Source of the DNA: Fimbriimonadales bacterium
Lineage (GTDB): Bacteria > Armatimonadota > Fimbriimonadia > Fimbriimonadales > GBS-DC
Reading direction: 5' to 3'
Length of the DNA: 64,000 nucleotides
Assembly: GCA_026003075.1 (NCBI GenBank)
Contig: BPGO01000001.1
Coordinates: 434,001-498,000 of the forward strand
Shown here: positions 16,473 to 26,200 of the stretch, piece after piece
Position numbering within the stretch: position 1 is the first letter of the stretch
How the letters are laid out: each line of letters starts with the position of its first letter
Position numbers and translations under genes: made by a program
The notes under the pieces: model-generated
Told to the model about the DNA's origin: nothing
Databases searched by the model: none
The model's input: the letters and a program-made list of their open reading frames with translations, nothing else

Positions 16473-19196
16473 TCAGTCGCTCAGCTGCTCCAGTCTTGCC
16501 TTGAGACGCGCGTGCTTGTCCAGCAGTTCGCGCTCCTGCTGGCGTGTCTCCTGCACCACTTCGGGTTTGGCGCGTTCCACGAACTGGGGGTTGCGTAGGC
16601 GCGCCTGAATCTGTTTGATCTCGCCTTCCAGTTTCGCGAGTTCCTTCTGTAGGCGTTCCCGCTCACGCGCCACATCGACCAGCCCTGCGATGGGCAGGAA
16701 CACCTCTGCCCCGCGTGTGGGGTTCATCAGTGCGCGTTCGTTCGGCTGCCCAAACGAGAGCTGCGCACACCACGCCAGATGCGCGATCATCGCTGCGTGG
16801 CGCTGCAGGCGTTCCGCACTCTCGGAATCGGTCGGGTTCAGCCACACAGTGGGGATTTGCGCTCCCGGCGTGATTTTCACCTCAGCGCGCAGGTTGCGTA
16901 TCGCGCGTATCACCTCAAAGACTTGGGCAATCTCGTCTTCGGCGGTGGGGTCAATCCACTCTGGGTTCACTTGGGGGAATCGTGCCTGACACAAGGCCGG
17001 CTCATGCTCCGTGGCGCCGATGGCTTGCCACAGCTCTTCTGTGATGTGCGGCATGTACGGATGGAGCAAGCGCAGCAGCTGGTCAAACAGATAAAGTAGC
17101 ATCGCCTGCGTTTGCGTGCGCTGTGCGGGGTCTTGCAGGCGTGGCTTGCTGGCTTCGATGTACCAGTCGCACACCTCGCTCCAGATGAATTCGTAGAGCG
17201 CATTCGCGCCGTCGTCAAAACAGTAGCGCGACAGGGCCTCATGCACGGCTTGAATCGTGCGCTGCAGACGGCTGAGAATCCAGCGGTCGAGCGCGTCCGC
17301 AGGCTGCGCCCCCATCGCACGCAGGGCAGGCAAATCTGCACCTTCCAGATTCATAAGCACAAAGCGCGTGGCGTTCCATACCTTGTTGGCGAAGTTGCGT
17401 GCGCTGACAACGCGATCCTCATAAAAGCGAATCGATTGCTGCATCCCTGCCTGCTGCAACAGCGACCAGCGCAGGGCATCCGCGCCATATTTCTCAATTA
17501 GCTCCAGCGGGTCGATCCCCGTGCCCAGCGATTTGGACATCCGCTTCCCCTCTTTGTTCAGCACGGTGGCGTGGATATACACATCGCGGAACGGAATCTC
17601 GCCACGGAAATACAGCCCTGTCATAATCATCCGCGCAACCCAAAGATAGAGAATCTCCTGCGCGGTAATCAGCACATCAGTCGGGTAGAACAGGCGCAAC
17701 TCTTCGGTCTCGCGGGGCCAGCCCAGCACGGTGTGGGGCCAAATCGCCGACGAGAACCAAGTGTCCAGCACATCGGGATCGCGCACAAGGCGACGGCTGC
17801 CGCAGCGGGGACACTTTTCAGGTGCGTCTTTCTGTACAATGGGGCTTTCGCGCTTCAAAAGCCGATAATTCCCGACCCCCTCCCCCTCGAAGTTCTCAGG
17901 GTGGCAGTCCACACAGTACCATGCAGGGATTTGATGCCCCCACCAGAGCTGGCGCGAGATGCACCAGTCGCGAATGGTCTCCATCCACTGGAGGTACATC
18001 TCCTCATAGCGTTCGGGCAGGAACCGAATCTTGCCCTGTTTCACGACCTCGATAGCGGGTTGCGCGATGCTCTGCATCCGACAGAACCACTGCTCACTGA
18101 GCAAGGGTTCAATCACCGTGTGGCAGCGTTCACAGCGCGCCAGTGGCACGGAGTAATCTTCTACCTTCTCCAGAAAGCCTGCCTCCTCCAAGTCTTGCAC
18201 GATGAGCTGCCGCACTTCGTAGCGGTCTTTGCCGTGATACTTCTGTAGGTACGGGTTGTCCTGCCCCTCAAGCGCGTCCGTGTTGATCGTTCCGTCCAGG
18301 TTCATAATCACGGGTCGGGGCAGGTTGTGGCGCTGTCCGATTTCGAAGTCGTTGGGGTCGTGCGCGGGAGTGACTTTGACCGCGCCCGTGCCGAAAGTGG
18401 GGTCGGGATACGGATCGGCAATCAGCGGGATGCGCTTGCCCACCAGCGGCAGGTGCAGGTGCTTCCCGCTGAGTCCGTGATAGCGTTCATCGGCGGGGTT
18501 GACCGCCACCGCCACATCGCCCAGCATCGTTTCCGGGCGCGTTGTGGCGACCACCACAAAGCCACTGCCGTCCTCAAACGGGTAGCGAATATGATAGAGT
18601 TTGCCTGCCTCGTCCGCTTGTTCCAACTCGATGTCCGAAATCGCGGTGCGGCAGCGCGGGCACCAGTTAATCACGCGTTCCCCGATATACAGATGCCCAT
18701 CTTGCCACCAGCGTACGAACACCTCCAGCACGGCGTCGACATATTCGGGATCTAAGGTGAAGCGGGTGTAGCGCCAATCATACGAGCAGCCGAGCTTGCG
18801 AAACTGCATGAGGATCGTGTTGCCGTACTGTTCACGCCACTGCCACACGCGCTCCAGGAACTTTTCGCGCCCCAAATCGTAGCGGGTAAGCCCCTCTTTA
18901 CGCAACTCACGCTCCACCACATTCTGCGTTGCGATGCCCGCGTGATCGGTGCCCGGCACACACAACACATTATAGCCCTGCATGCGCTTCCAGCGTAGCA
19001 GCACATCGTGAATCGAGTTGTTCAGTGCGTGTCCCATATGGAGCGAGCCTGTGATGTTCGGCGGCGGGATGGTGATGCAGTAGCGGGGTCTCCCGTCGTC
19101 GGCGATGGTCGCCTCAAAATCGCCGCGCTGTAGCCACCACTGATAGCGCCTCTCCTCCACCTGATGCGGATCGTATGTTTTCGGCAGCTCGTACAT
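16473..19196 (-). CDS. valS: Valyl-tRNA synthetase
   Basis: Charges tRNA-Val; class I synthetase of the Leu/Ile/Val group, 907 residues. The HIGH motif is HMGH at residues 53-56 in PPPNITGSLHMGHALN. The KMSKS motif is GKRMSKSLG, and the editing domain includes TTRPETMLGDVAVAVNP. Two Cys-x2-Cys pairs are visible (CPRCRTAIS; CPRCGSRRL). The last 70 residues form the Val-specific coiled coil (RERLQKELAKLEGEIKQIQ). I start at 19196 (MYELPKTYDP) because a TACAAT lies 10 nt upstream and longer starts have no family match. Confidence 0.97.
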   Translation of the reverse strand: MYELPKTYDPHQVEERRYQWWLQRGDFEATIADDGRPRYCITIPPPNITGSLHMGHALNNSIHDVLLRWKRMQGYNVLCVPGTDHAGIATQNVVERELRKEGLTRYDLGREKFLERVWQWREQYGNTILMQFRKLGCSYDWRYTRFTLDPEYVDAVLEVFVRWWQDGHLYIGERVINWCPRCRTAISDIELEQADEAGKLYHIRYPFEDGSGFVVVATTRPETMLGDVAVAVNPADERYHGLSGKHLHLPLVGKRIPLIADPYPDPTFGTGAVKVTPAHDPNDFEIGQRHNLPRPVIMNLDGTINTDALEGQDNPYLQKYHGKDRYEVRQLIVQDLEEAGFLEKVEDYSVPLARCERCHTVIEPLLSEQWFCRMQSIAQPAIEVVKQGKIRFLPERYEEMYLQWMETIRDWCISRQLWWGHQIPAWYCVDCHPENFEGEGVGNYRLLKRESPIVQKDAPEKCPRCGSRRLVRDPDVLDTWFSSAIWPHTVLGWPRETEELRLFYPTDVLITAQEILYLWVARMIMTGLYFRGEIPFRDVYIHATVLNKEGKRMSKSLGTGIDPLELIEKYGADALRWSLLQQAGMQQSIRFYEDRVVSARNFANKVWNATRFVLMNLEGADLPALRAMGAQPADALDRWILSRLQRTIQAVHEALSRYCFDDGANALYEFIWSEVCDWYIEASKPRLQDPAQRTQTQAMLLYLFDQLLRLLHPYMPHITEELWQAIGATEHEPALCQARFPQVNPEWIDPTAEDEIAQVFEVIRAIRNLRAEVKITPGAQIPTVWLNPTDSESAERLQRHAAMIAHLAWCAQLSFGQPNERALMNPTRGAEVFLPIAGLVDVARERERLQKELAKLEGEIKQIQARLRNPQFVERAKPEVVQETRQQERELLDKHARLKARLEQLSD

Positions 19197-19206
19197 GGCG
19201 GCGAAT

Positions 19207-19212
19207 ATTGTA
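19207..19212 (-). promoter_or_regulatory. -10 hexamer of valS, leaderless type
   Basis: TACAAT on the minus strand, 10 nt before the valS ATG. There is no Shine-Dalgarno, and no T-box leader is possible from this start site. Confidence 0.5.
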
Positions 19213-19276
19213 CCTTCCCGCGCACCCTGCCCACCGCTCAGGGAAGAACGCCTGCCTCTGAGGCGACTACGGTCTT

Positions 19277-19298
19277 CCCTACCTTTCGCAAGGTAGGG
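19277..19298 (-). terminator. Hairpin between tatD and valS
   Basis: A 9-bp perfect stem (ccctacctt / aaggtaggg) closed by a 4-nt loop, 16 nt after the tatD stop. It has no T-run on the minus strand, so it may only slow or stabilise the transcript end. Confidence 0.4.
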
Positions 19299-19313
19299 AC
19301 GAAGCAAGGGGGC

Positions 19314-20084
19314 TTAGTCGCTAAGGCGCGTGAACAGTGTCCTTACATTCGCCTCCGTCTGCTCCGAAAGCGCGTCCAGAGTAATTCCCCACAAGTCCGC
19401 GACCTGCTGCGCAACGAGGGGCAAATACGCAGGCTCGTTACGCTTCCCACGATAGGGATGCGGCGCCAAGTAAGGCGCATCGGTTTCCAGAAGCAGGCGA
19501 TCGCGCGGCATGGTGCGCACAATCGCCCGAAGAGGCTCCGCGCTCTTGAAGGTAACGACGCCTCCGATGCCCAGAAAATAGCCCAGCGCTAATCCCCGTT
19601 GCGCCTGCTCCGCACTGCCTGCAAAGCAGTGCAACACCCCACGCACCGCAGGATACTCCGAGAGAACCTCCAGCAGTTCCTCGTAGGCTTCGCGGCAGTG
19701 GATCACCACGGGCAATCCGAGTTCCGCCGCGAGCTGCATCTGCGCGTGGAACGCTTGATACTGCGCCTCGCGCGGCGAGAGGTCGCGGTAGAAATCCAGC
19801 CCGATTTCACCGATAGCCACCACCCGCGGGGAACGCGCCAACTCACGCAACTCCACGAGGGCTTCACGGGTGCATTGGACGGCGTCGTGCGGGTGGATAC
19901 CGACAGCGGCATATAGGGCATCGGACTGCTCCGCCAGCTCTATCCCACGCTGACTGCTCTCGAGGTCATAGCCGATCACGAGGAGGCGATACAAGCCCGA
20001 TTGCTGCGCTCGAAACAGCACGGCGCTCCATTCAGCGTACAGATCGGGGTGGTTCAGGTGGCAATGTGTATCGGTCCAGCGCAT
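19314..20084 (-). CDS. tatD: TatD-family metal-dependent DNase/hydrolase
   Basis: Metal-dependent hydrolase of the amidohydrolase fold, linked in this family to 3'-5' DNase and D-aminoacyl-tRNA deacylase-like activities; 256 residues. Metal ligands are visible in order: DTHCHLNH near the start, the Glu of IGEIGLDFYRD, VIHCREAYEE, LHCFAGSAEQ and LETDAPYLAPHPYRGKRNEP. The ATG at 20084 lies only 10 nt downstream of the encoded CCA end of tRNA-Ser, so the gene is probably transcribed with the tRNA cluster. Confidence 0.94.
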   Translation of the reverse strand: MRWTDTHCHLNHPDLYAEWSAVLFRAQQSGLYRLLVIGYDLESSQRGIELAEQSDALYAAVGIHPHDAVQCTREALVELRELARSPRVVAIGEIGLDFYRDLSPREAQYQAFHAQMQLAAELGLPVVIHCREAYEELLEVLSEYPAVRGVLHCFAGSAEQAQRGLALGYFLGIGGVVTFKSAEPLRAIVRTMPRDRLLLETDAPYLAPHPYRGKRNEPAYLPLVAQQVADLWGITLDALSEQTEANVRTLFTRLSD

Positions 20085-20092
20085 AGCGTCTC

Positions 20093-20187
<95 letters not shown>

Positions 20188-20194
20188 GAGTGTT

Positions 20195-20270
20195 TGGCGC
20201 CCTCGGAGGGATTCGAACCCCCGACGCCCTCCTTAGGACGGAGGCGCTCTATCCACTGAGCTACGAGGGC
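20195..20270 (-). tRNA. tRNA-Arg (anticodon CCU)
   Basis: Acceptor GCCCTCG / CGAGGGC, D-arm GCTC-AGTGGATA-GAGC, anticodon loop GTCCTAA with CCU, T-arm GGGGG-TTCGAAT-CCCTC, discriminator G, CCA encoded. It decodes AGG. Position 32 is G, which is uncommon. Confidence 0.93.
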
Positions 20271-20280
20271 AGGAGAAAAA

Positions 20281-20356
20281 TGGCGCGTCCGGAGGGACTC
20301 GAACCCCCGACCTCAAGGTCCGCAACCTTGCGCTCTATCCACTGAGCTACGGACGC
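20281..20356 (-). tRNA. tRNA-Arg (anticodon GCG)
   Basis: Acceptor GCGTCCG / CGGACGC, D-arm identical to the neighbouring Arg tRNA and carrying A20, anticodon stem CAAGG / CCTTG, loop TTGCGGA giving anticodon GCG with G37, T-arm GGGGG-TTCGAGT-CCCTC, discriminator G, CCA encoded. C35 and A20 are the arginine identity bases. Reading CGC/CGU with GCG instead of the usual inosine-modified ACG is unusual for bacteria. Confidence 0.9.
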
Positions 20357-20367
20357 GCGTGTGAAGA

Positions 20368-20397
20368 AGTATACCCCAACTCCTACGCCGAATTCAA
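20368..20397 (-). promoter_or_regulatory. Promoter of the tRNA-Arg/Arg/Ser-tatD unit
   Basis: Minus strand: -35 TTGAAT at 20392-20397, an 18-nt spacer, and -10 TATACT at 20368-20373, 11 nt before the first tRNA. It is the clearest two-part promoter in the window. Confidence 0.65.
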
Positions 20398-20426
20398 GGG
20401 GGAAAATTGCCCTCAACTGGGGCTTG

Positions 20427-21900
20427 CTAAAACGCAACATAGGCTGCCAAGCCATGCACGCCGCCCTCGCGCCCAAAACCGCTCTCCTTGTACCCCCCGA
20501 AGGGGCTGGCGGGGTCAAACTTGTTGTAGGTGTTGCACCAGACTACGCCCGCCTTGACGCGCGAGGCAAACTCCAGATACTTGCTTCCCTTGTTCGTCCA
20601 CACGCCTGCCGACAGTCCATAGCGCGTGTTGTTGGCGATTTGTACCGCCTCATCTGGGGTGCGAAAGGTCAGCACGCTCAACACGGGTCCGAAAATCTCC
20701 TCACGAACGACGGTATGCGCCGTGCTGACTTTGGTCAGTAGGGTCGGGCGATACCAGTAGCCCTTGCTGGGCAAGACGCAATCGCACTGGTACAGCTCCG
20801 CGCCCTCTTGGATGCCGATTTGCACCAGGCTTCTCGATCTTGCGCAGTTGGGGCAGTGAGTTAATCGCGCCGACATCGGTGTTTTTGTCCAACGGGTCGC
20901 CCACGCGCAACAGTTGGATCCGCCGCCGCAGTTTACGAATCACGAGATCGGCGATACTCTCTTGCACCAGCAGGCGACTGCCCGCGCAGCACACATGCCC
21001 CTGATTGAAATAGATACCGTTCACAATCCCCTCAATCGCTTGGTCAATTGCGGCGTCCTCGAAAATCACATTGGCTGCTTTGCCGCCGAGTTCCAGCGTG
21101 AGGCGTTTGCGCGTGCCTGCGACAGCGCGTTGGATAAGCCTGCCGACCTCCGTACTACCGGTGAACGCGATCTTATCTAAGTCGGGGTGTTGCACCAGCA
21201 GTGCGCCCGTCTGCCCATCGCCCGTGACGATGTTCACCACGCCCGGCGGCAACTCGGCTTGCTGAAACACCTCGCACAGCAGCAACGCGGTCAAGGGGGT
21301 CGTCTCAGCAGGCTTGAGAACAACCGTATTCCCACAGGCGAGCGCAGGGGCGATTTTCCACGCCGCCATCAGCAAAGGGAAGTTCCACGGGATAATCTGC
21401 CCTGCTACCCCCAACGGACGCGGCGTGCGCCCTGGGAACGCATATTCCAACTTGTCCGCCCAACCTGCATGGTAGAAAAAGTGCGCCGCCGCGAGTGGAA
21501 TATCCACATCGCGCGACTCCCGAATCGGCTTGCCCCCATCTAAACTTTCCAGCACGGCGAACTCACGCGAACGCTCCTGTAAGATCCGCGCAATCCGAAA
21601 CAGGTACTTGGCGCGTTCCTTGCCAGGAAGTTTGCCCCAGACGGTTTCGTACGCGCGTCGCGCTGCGCGCACGGCACGGTCGATGTCCTCGGCGTCGGCG
21701 TAAGCGACTTCGGCAAGCGGCTCCTCGTTGGCTGGGTTGATGGTCTCGAAATAGCGTCCGCTGTGTGGTTCCACAAACTCGCCATTAATGAAAAGCCCAT
21801 AACGCGGGCGAATCTTCACGATGTCGCGCGCTTCGGGGGCGGGAGCATAGTCCCACACACCGCGCTGGGTTGTCTGACCGTTCTGTCCGTTGCGAGGCAT
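20427..21900 (-). pseudogene. NAD(P)-dependent aldehyde dehydrogenase, single-base frameshift
   Basis: ALDH superfamily enzyme that oxidises aldehydes to acids; about 490 residues once repaired. The N-terminal two thirds (MPRNGQNG start at 21900) include [54 protein letters not shown] with the general-base Glu, and GHVCCAGSRLLVQ with the catalytic Cys. After NSLPQLRKIE the frame shifts and continues as SLVQIGIQEGAEL to the normal end (GGYKESGFGREGG). Removing one T of the pair at 20831-20832 restores a single frame. This could be a sequencing error or recent inactivation. The HEAT-thioredoxin gene lies 40 nt upstream. Confidence 0.88.
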
Positions 21901-21940
21901 AGACTTGTGTTTCGGCGTCCCTGCGTCGATTCCTGTCGGT

Positions 21941-23047
21941 CTACTCACGCGCAACGGCATCCGCCGAATGCGTGGAGGACAGAATCTGCAACGCCCGCTC
22001 CAACGTACCGAAATCGCGCTCCCCGACCCACCAGAATCGGATGTCGCCCTGCGTATCAATTAGCACGGTCTGGGGCACGCCATGCAGATGGAAGGCATCC
22101 ACGATGCGCTCGTCGCCCATCACCTGCGGATAGGAGACACCCTTCTCCTGACAAAACTTACGCAGTCCCTGCACGCCTTCAGGTTCATCAAACGCCACTC
22201 CCACCACTAAAACTTGCTTGCCATACTTGCGGTGAAACTGTATCAAGTGCGGTAGTTCGTGCTGGCACTCGCCACACCATGTGCCCCAAAAGTTGAGCAG
22301 CAACGGTTTGGGCGGATTGCGTAGGGAGATAGTCTCCCCGTCCAGCGTGCTCAGCGTCAGGTTCGGCGCAGGCATGGTGAGGCGTGGGTGGCGTGGATGA
22401 GGCGTTCGGGCGGGGTATTCCGCTTTTGCCTTCGCCCACCACTCGAACCACTGTTTTCGAGCCTGAGCGCGTTTTTCGGGTGGGTCGGTGTAGCGAGCGT
22501 AGAACTTTTGCCCCGTGATGGCACGGAGCGCCCCCATCGCCATGTGCTGGGTCTGGTCATCGGGGTCGTCGCGCATGAGTTCCATCAGCGTGGCGACCGC
22601 GCGGCGTTCACGCATGGCTTGCAATGCGGTGATGGCGGTTTGGCGCACGACGGTATCGTGATCGAGCAGGCAATTGAGGAGCAACGCACTCGCTTCCTCG
22701 CGAGGGAGGTGGGGCGCCATCTCCGCCACACGCACCCGTACAGGCGAAGCATAATCGTGCAGCGCTTCACGCAGCAGCGCGCTCACCTCTGGGGTTCTCA
22801 GATGCGCCAGCCTCTCCACCGCGGCGGCGCGTACCGCAACAGGCGAATCGGAGGATAGGTAATTCCTCAGCCGCAGAATCTGTTGCTCTGGTGGCAGGTT
22901 GCCAAGGGCTTCGATCGCGGCTTGAGCGCGCGCCTCTTCCGCATGCAAGCGCTCATGTGCGTCCTCGTGCGTCCCATACAAGAACCGTAGCGCGACCGCA
23001 ACGCCTATCAGCAAAACCCCCACAACCCACAGCGTGTGTTTCTTCAT
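21941..23047 (-). CDS. Membrane-anchored HEAT-repeat and thioredoxin (TlpA/ResA-like) fusion
   Basis: Predicted extracytoplasmic thiol-disulfide protein, 368 residues. Residues 4-24 are a membrane anchor. Residues 50-180 are HEAT-like helical repeats (AAAVERLAHLRTPEVSALL; VRQTAITALQAM). A charged linker follows, then from 225 a thioredoxin fold of the peroxiredoxin/TlpA kind with the redox motif WCGEC (C258, C261) and the cis-Pro region HGVPQTVLI. HEAT repeats suggest docking to a protein partner. Start: ATG 23047, with TACAAT 9 nt upstream. Operonic with the aldehyde dehydrogenase gene. Confidence 0.87.
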   Translation of the reverse strand: MKKHTLWVVGVLLIGVAVALRFLYGTHEDAHERLHAEEARAQAAIEALGNLPPEQQILRLRNYLSSDSPVAVRAAAVERLAHLRTPEVSALLREALHDYASPVRVRVAEMAPHLPREEASALLLNCLLDHDTVVRQTAITALQAMRERRAVATLMELMRDDPDDQTQHMAMGALRAITGQKFYARYTDPPEKRAQARKQWFEWWAKAKAEYPARTPHPRHPRLTMPAPNLTLSTLDGETISLRNPPKPLLLNFWGTWCGECQHELPHLIQFHRKYGKQVLVVGVAFDEPEGVQGLRKFCQEKGVSYPQVMGDERIVDAFHLHGVPQTVLIDTQGDIRFWWVGERDFGTLERALQILSSTHSADAVARE

Positions 23048-23056
23048 CCACGATGG

Positions 23057-23062
23057 ATTGTA
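23057..23062 (-). promoter_or_regulatory. -10 hexamer of HEAT-thioredoxin gene, leaderless type
   Basis: TACAAT on the minus strand, 9 nt before ATG 23047, preceded by GG as in several other promoters here. Confidence 0.5.
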
Positions 23063-23165
23063 CCCATACGGTACAATAACAAGAGCGAGGAGGCGTAGTA
23101 CAGCGGAGCGTCTGCAGCGCTACGGGGCGAATACCTTGCGCCGTGCCCGTCAAGAGGGCAAGTAG

Positions 23166-23279
23166 GTCATTTTCTGGAGTCAGTTCACCAATCCGATTGT
23201 GTTGATTTTGATAGGCGCCGCGCTGGTTTCGGGCTTATTAGGCGATGTGTCAGATACCCTGATTATTCGATGTTTTTAG
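23166..23279 (+). pseudogene. Remnant of a cation-transporting P-type ATPase (N-terminal region)
   Basis: About 37 codons between stops read VIFWSQFTNPIVLILIGAAL and then VSGLLGDVSDTLII. This matches the first membrane hairpin of Ca2+/Mg2+-type P-type ATPases (pattern F..QF.NP.V.IL..AA..S...G...D). No start codon, no catalytic domains and no continuation are present, so it is a decayed fragment. Its 3' end overlaps the last codons of the RND pump gene on the other strand, marking a recombination boundary of the metal island. Confidence 0.55.
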
Positions 23280-26200
23280 TACCCGCTGGGCAAAGGATCG
23301 CAGCCAGCTTAAGAGGTCGTCTATCAGCGTATGCATAATCGGGATGTCCACTAAGGTCAAAATCGTGCCCATCAACAATCCGCCAATCACCGCGGTTGCC
23401 AGCGGCTGATAGGCGTCGGTGCCCATCTTGGGGAAGAAGGCAACAGGGGCAAGCGCAGCAATCGTGACCATCACGGTCATTAAAATCGGGCGTAATCGGT
23501 CCACGCAGCCATGTACCACCGCTTCGTCGCGCGGCATCCCCTGCGCCCGCAATACCAGAATCATGTCGATCATTAAAATCGCCGCGGTGATGTCCATGCC
23601 CGTCAGCACAATAATGCCCAGCAGCGACACCGTGCTGAACGCTTGCTTCATCAGCCACAGAAAGATAAACACGCCCGATAGCTCCAGCGGCAGGCTGAAA
23701 ATCATCTGCAGGGGCTGTAGGAAACCACCGAACTGCGCCACCAATACCAAGTACATCAGCAACAGCGCGACCAGAAAGCCGACCATCATACGGCGGAACG
23801 AGTCCATCATCTGCGTCATATCGCCCCGCACTTCCATGCCGTACTCGCGGGGAGGCCAGTTGAGCTGCGCCATCGCCTTCATCATCACATCCATCGAGAC
23901 ATCCATCGAGGGGCGTGGCGGTCCTGACAGCTCAAACAGGGCAGCCTCCGCTTTCCCGTCCCCGTCCGTGTCTACCCTTGGCGGCTTGTAGCTCCCCATT
24001 CGATAATATCCCATCAGGCTCACCACGCGGCGCAGCCCATCGCGCTCGATGAGCGTAGGCGACAAGGCGTACTCTACCCGTGCGACCGCTTTTAGGGGGA
24101 TGCTTTCGCCGCGACTGTTCACCAGCCACAACTGCTCTAAATCGCTGGGATGCAGCCGTTGCGATTCTTCGTAGCGGATGAGGATGGTCGTCTGGCGGCG
24201 GTCGGCGTAATCGGGGAAGCGATAGAACTGCTGTGTGTAGCCGCCTTTGAGCGCATAGAACGCTTGCCGCGCAATCTCTTCGGGGGTTAAACCGAACTGG
24301 GCCGCTTTGGCAAGATCGATACGCAGCTTCCAGAGGGGGCGATTCATCGTCCACGAAGTGCCCGGCTGGAATAGATCAGGCACCTGCGCTTTGGCAATCT
24401 TGAGGCTCTCCTCGGCGAGTCGACTGGTCACTTCGAAGTCGGGTCCGTAGATGAGAATTTGAATCGGCGCAGCGGCGGTCGCCATCACATCCACGCCCAT
24501 CTCCTTAATCTGGAGCAGGCGGATACCAGGGATGGTGGCGGTCGCCTCCGCCTGAATGGCGTCGATAATCTGCCATAGGTCGCGTTTGCGTTCATCTTTT
24601 GAGGTGAGCGAAATCATTGCGGTAGCGGTGTTCTCACGCATGGAGGCATATCCTGTGAAGTATGCGCCTTCATAGTAGCCAGGTCCCCCTTCGGCGCCCA
24701 CCTCCCACGAGACATGGCGAATCTCGGGATATTTCTCGATAATCCGTTGCAACTGGCGCACGGCGCGTTCAGTGGCAGCGTAAGAGGCGCCAGGCTGCAT
24801 CTCCAGCCGCAGATACGCCTGCCCGATATCGCCCAGCGGCATCATCTCGCTGCCGATGAAGTAGTAGAAGCCGAAACCGACCACCAGCGTTGCCAGGATG
24901 CGCATGAGGTTCGCGAAACGGTGGCGTAGCAGCCAGCGAATGAGCCGCGCGTACCCGTGTTCCAACCGGTCCAGCACACGCTGAAACGGATGAACCAACC
25001 AGCGATCAAGAGGAGTAGGCTGTTCTGAGATCCCATGCAAAAATCGTGACGCCAGCGTTGCCGTGAGCGTCATCGAGACCAGAAACGACGCCAGCAGCCC
25101 AAAAATGAGCGGCCAGACCAGCCCGATAAACATCTGTTCCACAATCCCGCCCGCGAACAACAGCGGCATGAGCGCAATCACGATCATGAGCGTGCTGGCA
25201 GCCACCGAACGGCGCACCTCCGTAATGCCGTCCACCGTTGCCTGGACGGGATCTTTGCCCATGCGCATGTGGCGACGCACCGCATGCAAATCGATAATCG
25301 CATCGTCCACCAGTCGCCCAATACCGAACAGCAAGCCGATCAGTGTGCTGGAGTTCAAACTCATATTCATCGGCACGAGCGCAAGCACCGCCATCGCCAT
25401 CGAAGTGGGAATCGCCGTGAGCGCAATCAGCGTCATGCGCCACTCGCCCAGAAAGAGCCAGACCACCAGCCCTGCCAGAATCACCGCAAGGAAAAGCTCC
25501 TCCCACAGGTTGCGCAACAACACACCTACGAACTCGGCGTTGTTGTAGGCGATGTGGAATTCGAGCCCCGGATAGTCGCGCTTGATCGCCTCCAGCTCCT
25601 TTATCACCGCCTCAATCACACGCGGGGAGCTTGCCCACGGGTTCTGCAAAATGTTGACCGCGATCGCCTCATCCGTTCGCCACTTGCCGCCCTGCTGCCA
25701 CTGGTGAAAGTAGCCGCTGCGCTTCTCGTCGAAAGTATCGACCACGCGAGCAACATCACCAATACGCACCACACGGTCCCCCACCGTTTTCAGAGGATAG
25801 TTCGCCACTTCCTCGGCGTTGCGTGCAAGGGTATCAAGGCGCACAATTGCTTCGTGGTCGCCTGCGGTGAGGCGTCCTGCCGGGGCCGCAAGGTTGAAGG
25901 CATCAACGGCTCGCTGCACATCCAAAATAGACACGCCGTAAGCAGCGAGTTTATTGCGATCCACAATCACCTGCAACTGGCGCCGGTAGCCCCCGAAGAC
26001 CGACACGGTGTAGATATCGCCGCTGGTGCGCTTGATGCGGTCGGCGATTTCGTTTTCCAGCACTTCGCGCATGCGGGCAGGCGTCCAGCGGTGGTCGCCC
26101 GTCACGGCAAGCGTCAGCACGGGCAGGTTGAGCGGGTCGATCTGCAGCACCCACGAAGGCTGTGTGTTCGCGCCTTGCATCGGCAGATCATCCTGCGCGG

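Noticed and set aside
17571-18248. 225-codon frame opposite valS
   Set aside because: Shadow of the valS coding strand; valS motifs are complete.
19196-19313. T-box leader for valS
   Set aside because: The only promoter-like hexamer is 10 nt before the ATG, and no specifier loop or antiterminator sequence is visible.
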